Of a stretch of 21,772 nt of DNA, positions 15,420-21,772 are shown in pieces. The notes beneath the pieces are model-generated. The model had not been told where the DNA came from. It made no database searches and saw only the letters and a list, made by a program, of their open reading frames with translations. Both the position numbers and the translations under genes were made by a program. This DNA is from a virus: positions 1 to 21,772 of the IMG/VR virus record IMGVR_UViG_3300008220_000092; one strand, given 5' to 3'. Position 1 is the stretch's first letter. Every line of letters starts with the position of its first letter.

Positions 15420-15734
15420 ATGAAGATATATAGACATCCAGCAGCAACATCTTACTCAACCAATTGGGCTATATGGAGCAAAGGTTTAATACCAACCTCT
15501 TTAGTTGCAGATCTTACGGAACCGTCGAAACCTTACTTTACGACTAAAGACACTGGTAGTGGGATAGAAGTAGAAGGAGAGTGGTCTACATGGTCCTCTG
15601 CCGAATCTAGCTATATCACAATGTGTAATGCCTCTTCAGCAGATGATTATCTTGGTGGCTCAGGAAGGCCACTTGTTATCGCTCTCAATGTAATCACTCA
15701 CAGGATAACTGATGGAATTATTACGGCAAGATAA
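15420..15734 (+). CDS. 104-residue virion or fibre-associated protein
   Basis: It begins MKIYRHPAATSYSTNWAIWS and is rich in aromatic and small polar residues, with a tryptophan/serine segment EGEWSTWSSAESSYITMCNA (about 53-72). The end is a beta-like ALNVITHRITDGIITAR. Starting one base after the fibre gene stop and overlapping the holin-like start (TAATG), it is certainly co-transcribed with both. It could be the tip or a chaperone of the preceding fibre, as small genes directly after fibre genes often are, but no family is recognised. Confidence 0.6.
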   Translation: MKIYRHPAATSYSTNWAIWSKGLIPTSLVADLTEPSKPYFTTKDTGSGIEVEGEWSTWSSAESSYITMCNASSADDYLGGSGRPLVIALNVITHRITDGIITAR

Positions 15735-15892
15735 TGGATATTATAGACACACTTAAAGTAGAATCAATAGGTCTTGGTGGTTGGTGGCTCTCTATGAGTT
15801 CCTGGCTACCTGATATGGTTAGTCTGTTTGTTGGACTCGCCACGCTTATCTACCTAGTTATAAAGATAGGCAAAGAACTTAGAACTAAATAG
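15734..15892 (+). CDS. Holin-like small membrane protein
   Basis: A 52-residue protein. It has a hydrophobic N-terminal half (GLGGWWLSMSSWLPD, about 13-27) leading into one strong membrane helix (MVSLFVGLATLIYLVIKI, about 28-45) and a short basic tail (GKELRTK). Size, helix position and basic C-terminus fit small phage holins, which form membrane pores that let endolysin reach the cell wall. The matching lysozyme is about 13 kb upstream at 2192. The start overlaps the previous stop (TAATG), and the stop overlaps the ribosome binding site of the next gene. Any other small membrane protein remains possible. Confidence 0.65.
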   Translation: MDIIDTLKVESIGLGGWWLSMSSWLPDMVSLFVGLATLIYLVIKIGKELRTK

Positions 15893-15901
15893 GAGAGAAC
15901 T

Positions 15902-16807
15902 ATGTTATGTATCAAATGTGGATCAAATCAGACCATCAAGTATGGTATACGCACTAATAAAGATGGTAAGGATATACAGAGGCACTTTTGCAACAGTTGT
16001 AGAAGGGAATTTTCTACCAGTCTAGAAGCTTCTAAGAGTGCATCACAGGTAAGAAGGGCTATAATAACACCTGATAAGCATTTTCCATATGAGGATAAAC
16101 CAGCTATTAATGCTCTGGTAAAGGCTATAAGTCTAGTAAAACCAAGCATTTACGTGGATTTAGGGGATACTGGGGAATGGGAATCTGTATCAATGTGGAA
16201 GTGGAAGAGAAAGAAACAGCCACCGCTAGAACACATTATACCAGATATAGAGAAAGAGATTAAGGCTGTCAACCGTGGAATGGATGTAATAGATGAGGCT
16301 CTAGATAGTGTAGGATGTGATGAGCGTCACTTTACAGAAGGTAACCATGACAACTGGCTAAATAGGTTTGTAGAGAGATACCCCTATTTGCCCCAATATA
16401 GGCTCAAAAACGCGATAAAACTGGAAGAGCGAGGTTATACCTACCATCCATTCGGAAAGTACCTTAAAATAGGCAAGCTACACTTCTATCATGGACATCA
16501 GTATGGAGGTATGTATCATACTGCAAACCACTTAAGAAAGCTTGGATGCAATGTTATGTATGGGCATTGGCACGATCTGCAACATATGACAGCCACCCAT
16601 ATGGATGGACCTAAAGGAGCCTGGAGTATAGGATGTTTAAAGGATATGAGTACAGAATCTAATGCCTGGCTTGATAATAGGAACCATAACTGGGCACATG
16701 CATTTGCTATAATAGACTTCTTTGGAGATGACTTTACAGTGGATGTAGTACAGATAATAGATGGCAAGTGCTCTATATGGGGCAATATGATAAATGGTAA
16801 CGAATAA
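15902..16807 (+). CDS. Metallophosphoesterase with N-terminal zinc ribbon
   Basis: A 301-residue two-domain enzyme. Residues 1-40 form a four-cysteine zinc ribbon (C3, C6, C30, C33; LCIKCGS and FCNSCRREF), similar in layout to the zinc ribbons of IS1-type transposition proteins. Residues about 50-285 carry calcineurin-like phosphoesterase metal motifs in the right order: D58-x-H60, G88-D89, G147-N148-H149-D150, H197-G-H199 and G221-H222-W-H224. All expected metal ligands are present, so an active dinuclear metal phosphatase or nuclease is likely. The substrate is unknown. The gene lies in the tail module between holin-like and nozzle-like genes. AGGAGAG at 15891-15897 precedes the ATG. DNA or RNA end processing, guided by the ribbon, is an inference. 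Confidence 0.85.
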   Translation: MLCIKCGSNQTIKYGIRTNKDGKDIQRHFCNSCRREFSTSLEASKSASQVRRAIITPDKHFPYEDKPAINALVKAISLVKPSIYVDLGDTGEWESVSMWKWKRKKQPPLEHIIPDIEKEIKAVNRGMDVIDEALDSVGCDERHFTEGNHDNWLNRFVERYPYLPQYRLKNAIKLEERGYTYHPFGKYLKIGKLHFYHGHQYGGMYHTANHLRKLGCNVMYGHWHDLQHMTATHMDGPKGAWSIGCLKDMSTESNAWLDNRNHNWAHAFAIIDFFGDDFTVDVVQIIDGKCSIWGNMINGNE

Positions 16808-16818
16808 AGGAGAATAAC

Positions 16819-16974
16819 ATGAGTGCACTAATCGCATGGGTAACAAAAACAATCCTAACTGAAGCTGTTCTTAAGCAGATAGTTATGATACTAGGAGATT
16901 ATCTTGTAGAGAGTTCAGCTAATAAGCTTGATGACAAACTATGGGCTAAAGTAAAGAAAACACTGGTTAAGTAA
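16819..16974 (+). CDS. 51-residue amphipathic helical protein
   Basis: Preceded by AAGGAG (16807-16812), this frame encodes a 51-residue protein. A first moderately hydrophobic helix (ALIAWVTKTILTEAVLKQIV, about 3-22) continues into MILGDYLVES, then a charged basic helix (KLDDKLWAKVKKTLVK). It may lie along a membrane rather than cross it. Its stop overlaps the start of the large structural gene (TAATG). Because it sits one gene away from the holin-like protein, a lysis accessory role is conceivable, but no family is recognised. Confidence 0.6.
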   Translation: MSALIAWVTKTILTEAVLKQIVMILGDYLVESSANKLDDKLWAKVKKTLVK

Positions 16975-19919
16975 TGCCTAAGAAGTCATTAGTTATAAAT
17001 GGGTTCCTTGGAGGTATCAATGAGGATGCAGACTTAACAGATATACAATCTGAGGATCAAGGTGGTAAAAATGAACTTACAGCCTGTGATGATGGTATAT
17101 GCAATATGCCTGGCAAGATTCGTGGGAAGACTGTAGTTTCTGCAGCTGGAGAAGGCGCCCTTGGATTAAGTGGTACTGCTGATGCTAGCGAAGATCTGTT
17201 AATATATGGTACCGACTATTATAGAAATCAAGGAGTATATAAAGTTGGTAGTAATGTTGAATGGTCTGGAAAGAATACCGTTAAAAGACCTAATAGTACT
17301 GCGCTTGCAACTGGAAGTAGTAATGTATCACAGCAGACCAGCTCACTGGGACTAAAGGCTTCTGGCACATCAACAGGGGAGGACTTAGACTATGTATTTT
17401 TGGGCAAGGCCGCTACCCAGAGTAATGGAGACTGTCTTATTGCTAACAGCACTGCTGCTCTTACTCAAAAGACCGACCGTCTTATTGCATGGAACTATGA
17501 CGAGTATAATGATGGAAAAATCCCTAATCCACCGTTTGGTACTGAGTTTACATCTCATAAACATTTTGGGTTTATAAGTGATACTGGTTGGACCGTGAGT
17601 TTTTGGGATGAGAGCGCTAGCGCCAATTCCTGGGGTGGTCATACAGCATCCCCTGCAAATGGTAGTTTTATAGGGGCCTACCCAGACACCGGATCTCAAT
17701 CCTATGCAGAATGTGACTATATTAGACTTGGCAGGCGATATATAAATGATTCAAGTTGGAGTAATTATGATCCTGCAATAGTAATAAGAACTGGAAATGG
17801 GCCCACAAATAACCCAACAGATAATATACCTGGACTATATGATACAGGCATTAATGTTGCAGATAAGGATATATATATAGAGATATCCATCAATGGCAAC
17901 AATTCTGGAAATAATGATGCACATGAATGGGCCGAGCAGGGCACTAGTGGATTTACGAGGCTGACCATTGTTCTTGACTCGCATTTTGCAGATAGTATTG
18001 TAAATTACAATCCTGATTTGGTTGGAGACAGTTATTGTAAGATATATAGGAAAACTAGAGCTGAACTCGATTCATTACAGGCAATAGATAGAAGCAATGG
18101 AATCGGTCATGCAAATATTGCTAAAGCAAGGATTAAAATACCTTATGATAGTGCTATATTTACTGGGGACAATTTTAACGGTGCTAACATTGCAAATATT
18201 TGGATAATTGCTGAGGGTGCAGACATGAGCATAACAGATAACACTATAACTGGTGGAACTACTAGATGGTTATTGAATCTCTATGAGCTTTCATTTATGG
18301 GAAGTACGCAGCCAGGATGGGCCAACACAAATACCAAATTTATACAGACTAAGGTAACTAATGGTATAGAGTCTTTACTACGGCCATATGATGGGTATCT
18401 ATCATTAGTTTCAGACAATACAATGAACCTGGAAATAGCGAAACCCAGTGATGCTCATATAGGGAAGTTATATTACCAGGAAGCAGACGATAATGGGGTT
18501 GCCAGTGGATCTCTATTTTTACTAGCAGAGGTAGATACGTCAAAAGGAGTAAAGAGTATATTATCTACTTATTATAGGGATTGGGATGATAATGGTACTG
18601 ATCCCGACAGTGTGAAACTTGTTATGTCAGACCCTCCTATATCTTCAACATATAAGCTTGAGGCTGGATATCCAACAGATACAGAGTCTATTAACGCACA
18701 ATGGGACCATGCTGTTGCTATTGGCAGACAGGTATATATAGGTAGTGTTGTTAAAGAGGGTGAAGACTTAGCATCTACAGCCGTATCAGTTAATGCAGGA
18801 ACAACACCAGATTTATATCCCACTTTTAGTACTGTAGGCTATTCACTGGATACAGCTACTTATCCATATCCTCAATCAATACATGTAGATGTGACATCTG
18901 CAGCTGATCCTTCTATATTTCAGTATAGTTTTGATGGTGGTACAAGTTGGGATGTTGCTACTATAACAATGAATGAATCATTACAAGAACTTGGCAGTTC
19001 AGAAATATATGTGAAGTTTCCAGTTGATACTGGCTATACTGTGGGCGATGAATGGAAAATAGTTATAGAGAAGGAAACTGACCTTATCTTAAAAGGGACC
19101 ATAGGTAAAAAGTATGGCTTCCCAGATCTTAACTATATAGACCTTGAGTTACCAGGATCTGGTATTACAGCTATGATGGCTTCTGGAGATAGATTGTTTG
19201 TCTTCTCTGATGATATGCTTAATATAGTCAATGTAGCTCAAGACTTTGAGTTTCTAGAAGGTTCATTCCAGGGTTATGGTGTTACCAATAAGAAAAGTGT
19301 ATGTAAAGTGTTAGAGGGTTTGGCATTTGTAAATAATACTGGTGTGTACTATTTTGATGGTGCGGAAATGAACTCTTTATCTGACGATCTGATGATGAGT
19401 AGGGCATGGACTAATGGTAGTTCTATAGGCTATTTACCTTCTGAAAAGATAGTGGTTGTTTGGGATTCAGCAAAATTATGGGGATATAGTCTTGTTACTA
19501 AGGCTTGGGTAACAAAGAGTATAGCAGCAAATGCTATACCAAGTACGGCTATAGCCTATTATGGTAATGAAGCACATTTTCTCACCGCTTCAGCAATGAA
19601 TAAACTTGCTTTAAGTAGTAGTACACTTGACCCTAGCATAGAAACTGGCAAGATAATATGTGGTGATCCAAGCAGGAGAAAGAAGTTTAAAAAGGTGTAT
19701 ATAAGTTCAGCTTTTGGTGCCGGGACATTAACTCTACATTGGAGTATAGATGGAGCTGGATATAATGATAGCCAAGCTATAACAACTGGAGATAATTTTG
19801 CAGTGACTATAAATGCTAATGGTAAGAATATACGGTTTAAACTAGTAGGTAGTGGCCTGTCAGACGATTATAGCATAGGTGAGATATCCTTAATATATAG
19901 AGATAAAACAGTTAAATAA
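16974..19919 (+). CDS. Large tail nozzle or stabilisation-like protein
   Basis: This 981-residue protein begins KKSLVINGFLGGINEDADL (3-21), followed by CNMPGKIRGK (about 44-53), an opening typical of podovirus stabilisation or nozzle proteins such as P22 gp10. Residues about 725-865 contain propeller-like repeats (MMASGDRLFVFSDDMLNIVN; GLAFVNNTGVYYFDG; KIVVVWDSAKLWGYSLVTKA), and a beta domain (TLTLHWSIDGAGY) closes the protein. Residues about 125-470 look like an inserted beta-rich domain with aromatic, glycine and asparagine-rich sequence (SFWDESASANSWGGH), perhaps surface-exposed. It probably forms the lower part of the short tail and holds fibres. Assignment rests on pattern and position. 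Confidence 0.65.
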   Translation: MPKKSLVINGFLGGINEDADLTDIQSEDQGGKNELTACDDGICNMPGKIRGKTVVSAAGEGALGLSGTADASEDLLIYGTDYYRNQGVYKVGSNVEWSGKNTVKRPNSTALATGSSNVSQQTSSLGLKASGTSTGEDLDYVFLGKAATQSNGDCLIANSTAALTQKTDRLIAWNYDEYNDGKIPNPPFGTEFTSHKHFGFISDTGWTVSFWDESASANSWGGHTASPANGSFIGAYPDTGSQSYAECDYIRLGRRYINDSSWSNYDPAIVIRTGNGPTNNPTDNIPGLYDTGINVADKDIYIEISINGNNSGNNDAHEWAEQGTSGFTRLTIVLDSHFADSIVNYNPDLVGDSYCKIYRKTRAELDSLQAIDRSNGIGHANIAKARIKIPYDSAIFTGDNFNGANIANIWIIAEGADMSITDNTITGGTTRWLLNLYELSFMGSTQPGWANTNTKFIQTKVTNGIESLLRPYDGYLSLVSDNTMNLEIAKPSDAHIGKLYYQEADDNGVASGSLFLLAEVDTSKGVKSILSTYYRDWDDNGTDPDSVKLVMSDPPISSTYKLEAGYPTDTESINAQWDHAVAIGRQVYIGSVVKEGEDLASTAVSVNAGTTPDLYPTFSTVGYSLDTATYPYPQSIHVDVTSAADPSIFQYSFDGGTSWDVATITMNESLQELGSSEIYVKFPVDTGYTVGDEWKIVIEKETDLILKGTIGKKYGFPDLNYIDLELPGSGITAMMASGDRLFVFSDDMLNIVNVAQDFEFLEGSFQGYGVTNKKSVCKVLEGLAFVNNTGVYYFDGAEMNSLSDDLMMSRAWTNGSSIGYLPSEKIVVVWDSAKLWGYSLVTKAWVTKSIAANAIPSTAIAYYGNEAHFLTASAMNKLALSSSTLDPSIETGKIICGDPSRRKKFKKVYISSAFGAGTLTLHWSIDGAGYNDSQAITTGDNFAVTINANGKNIRFKLVGSGLSDDYSIGEISLIYRDKTVK

Positions 19920-21772
19920 TGAGAAGTAAAGAGGAAAGAAAGGCTTTACACAGACTTGCAGAAAGACGGTCTAGAAAGGATACCATTTCTAAGGCTGATA
20001 ATTCCTCACGTATAGTCAGGGATGGGAAGAAACTTTTCCAGGTAACTACTATAGATGGGGAAGAGTTATACAATGAAGTAAAGACCTCATCTAGAGCTGC
20101 TGCTGGACAGTCGACTGGCAGTGGTGGTGATACAACTCTCAATATATCTGGAGGGGGTGGAAGAGTAGGTGCAGCCTCTTCACACTTAAGCCTTGAAGAT
20201 GTTGGTAGAGATGACCATCATCCAGAACTACATACTTTAGCCTCCCACTCAGATTGGGCATCAACTGGTACAGGAAATAATGTAGTTCTATCTGCAGGGC
20301 CAACATTAACTGGAACTGCTGCTTTTGCTGATATTACAGCCTCAGGCGATCTTGATGTTACAGGAGATATTAGTTGTGATGATCTTACAGTTGGTGGTTC
20401 TGCCTCCATCTCTGTTGATACAACTGCCACTGGAACAGTTACTATTACTAAAACTACCACTAGTGCGCTAAAGGTAGAAGATGGGTCTAATAGCATAGCT
20501 CTACAAGTAGATACTACAAACAATACAGTTGGAATAGGGGGAGCTGATAGTACTGACACATTAACTGTTACTGGAACTACAAATATAACAGGTGCCACTA
20601 CCATTGGAGGAACATTAGGTGTAACTGGCTTAGCTACTTTAGATGGTGGTATTGTAGTTGATTCTGATAAGTTTACAGTAGCAGATGGTACAGGTGATAC
20701 TGTTATTGCTGGTTCATTAAATGTCCAAAGTGTAAGTGGGGTGACAATAGATACGGGTAATAGTTTTGAACTTACCTTTTCTGGTACCAATGCTGCTAAT
20801 ATACGCCACTCTGGCTCAAGTCAAGATATATATATACTCCCAAGTGGCTTGTTGAGACTTGGTTCTGGTGGTCAGAATGATAGGATTGTTATTGCATCTG
20901 ATGGTCATGTTGGTATAGGGACGCCAGCAACAGCAGCAGATATATTGAAGATTAGTGGTAAGCGTACATTAACTACAAGTGCAGATACAAATTATACTGC
21001 TCACATGATAGCTAATACTGGTAGCGGTAATGCTTCAACATACTATGATGCTATAGATGGGGACTTTTCTGGTAGCGACTATGGGAGAGTAGGTCAGAGT
21101 AATACTGGACATATGGAGTATGTAATTGAAGCTTCCTCACCCGCGCCATACCATGTATTTACAGGTGGCAATGTCGGTATAGGGACTACTTCACCAGGAG
21201 AACCTCTTGACGTTGCTAATTTAGGTGGTGGTGCTCAAATGTCTCTTACACGAATGGATAATAGTATATCTTCAGGAAATGAGATAGGTCATTTATTCTT
21301 TACTATGGTGGATGCAGATGGGACAACTGATAGAGATATTTCTTGTGGTATTGGTGCTTATGCAACGGAGACCCACGATGGGGCTAATTTTGGGGGAGAA
21401 CTTCGTTTTTCTACTTCTGATAATACAAGTTCTACAAAAACTACTAGAATGGTTATTGACGAAGATGGCTATGTCGGTATCGGGACTACTTCGCCATCTG
21501 CATTGCTTGAAATAGCTTCTTCAACTGCTAATAGACCAATTGTTTATATAACCAATACTTCTACTTCTCCAAACGATGAAGGTGGAAATATAATATTTAG
21601 AACTGGTGACCCAGATGCCAATCTTACTACAAATGATGTATTGGGTGATATATCGTTTCAAGGACAAGATAATTCTGACAATGCTTATATAACTGGTGCG
21701 ACAATTAGGGCACGAATAGATGGAACTCCTGGTACAGATAGTATGCCTACAGAATTAGCATTTTATACAAAT
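19919..21772 (+). CDS. Large tail fibre protein, cut by the window end
   Basis: The frame stays open for 618 codons to the last base, so the C-terminus is missing. A basic N-terminus (MRSKEERKALHRLAERRSRK, 1-20) probably attaches to the tail. A glycine/serine linker (about 62-84) and a histidine-rich DVGRDDHHPELHTLASH (about 92-108) follow. Then come triple-beta-helix-like repeats rich in T, G and V (TTTSALKVEDG; TGATTIGGTLGVTGLATLDGG). The fibre motif VGIG occurs at about 331, 419 and 519, the last two as VGIGTTSP. Such fibres form trimers and bind the host surface; the receptor-binding tip would lie beyond the window. The start overlaps the previous stop (TAATG). Confidence 0.85.
   Translation, partial: MRSKEERKALHRLAERRSRKDTISKADNSSRIVRDGKKLFQVTTIDGEELYNEVKTSSRAAAGQSTGSGGDTTLNISGGGGRVGAASSHLSLEDVGRDDHHPELHTLASHSDWASTGTGNNVVLSAGPTLTGTAAFADITASGDLDVTGDISCDDLTVGGSASISVDTTATGTVTITKTTTSALKVEDGSNSIALQVDTTNNTVGIGGADSTDTLTVTGTTNITGATTIGGTLGVTGLATLDGGIVVDSDKFTVADGTGDTVIAGSLNVQSVSGVTIDTGNSFELTFSGTNAANIRHSGSSQDIYILPSGLLRLGSGGQNDRIVIASDGHVGIGTPATAADILKISGKRTLTTSADTNYTAHMIANTGSGNASTYYDAIDGDFSGSDYGRVGQSNTGHMEYVIEASSPAPYHVFTGGNVGIGTTSPGEPLDVANLGGGAQMSLTRMDNSISSGNEIGHLFFTMVDADGTTDRDISCGIGAYATETHDGANFGGELRFSTSDNTSSTKTTRMVIDEDGYVGIGTTSPSALLEIASSTANRPIVYITNTSTSPNDEGGNIIFRTGDPDANLTTNDVLGDISFQGQDNSDNAYITGATIRARIDGTPGTDSMPTELAFYTN
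20907..21493 (+). repeat. VGIG-coding repeats in the fibre gene
   Basis: Three copies of a short DNA repeat encode VGIG-T/G-type turns, starting at 20907, 21171 and 21471. The last two match at 21 of 23 bases (differing at the IGG wobble base and one later base) and are exactly 300 bases, or 100 codons, apart. The first copy is shorter and more diverged. Such repeats can support recombination between fibre modules. Confidence 0.7.

Noticed and set aside
20218-20790. Reverse-strand open frame of 190 codons, rich in valine, proline and serine
   Set aside because: It is the antisense of T- and G-rich fibre repeats, which avoid stops on both strands. The sense frame is open through the whole region with fibre motifs.

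Overview
The window is part of a tailed double-stranded DNA bacteriophage (Caudoviricetes), or a prophage or uncultured viral contig derived from one. It holds most of the packaging, head and tail (late) module. All genes supported here lie on the + strand, are tightly packed, and are often coupled through TAATG or longer stop/start overlaps. The DNA is AT-rich. No tRNA, rRNA, CRISPR array or insertion sequence was seen, and no gene-free stretch reaches 300 bases. The P22-type portal, the nozzle-like protein, and the absence of tape measure, sheath and tail-tube genes suggest a short-tailed (podovirus-like) virion. The gene style resembles that of marine or aquatic phages. The host cannot be named from this sequence.

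Layout. (1) 1-1357: a sigma70-type promoter with an operator-like palindrome drives a run of small genes of unknown function, several membrane-associated or coiled-coil. (2) 1358-1476: a structured intergenic segment just before the small terminase gene, a candidate attenuator, processing site or packaging site. (3) 1477-4984: small terminase, T4-type lysozyme, a protein that looks like a pretoxin region joined to a possible ADP-ribosyltransferase-like domain, and large terminase, all overlapping. (4) 4995-10000: portal, scaffold, major capsid protein and a small head-associated protein, ending at a strong GC-rich hairpin. (5) 10083-13126: a connector-like protein with a long coiled-coil tail, a beta-rich virion protein, a small coiled-coil protein and a second connector-like protein split across two reading frames. 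(6) 13126-15734: a chain of small beta-rich tail or fibre proteins. (7) 15734-16974: a holin-like membrane protein, a metallophosphoesterase fused to a zinc ribbon, and a 51-residue amphipathic protein. (8) 16974-21772: a 981-residue nozzle or stabilisation-like protein and a large tail fibre that runs off the window.

How the parts work together. The small terminase selects phage DNA and the large terminase pumps it through the portal into a shell built by capsid protein on scaffold. Connector and nozzle proteins close the head and form the short tail. Fibre proteins carrying VGIG repeats bind the host. Holin and lysozyme release progeny, although here they lie in different modules about 13 kb apart. 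The two least expected proteins are the pretoxin-like protein between lysozyme and large terminase, and the zinc-ribbon phosphoesterase inside the tail module. All functional assignments come from reading motifs by eye and were not checked against databases.
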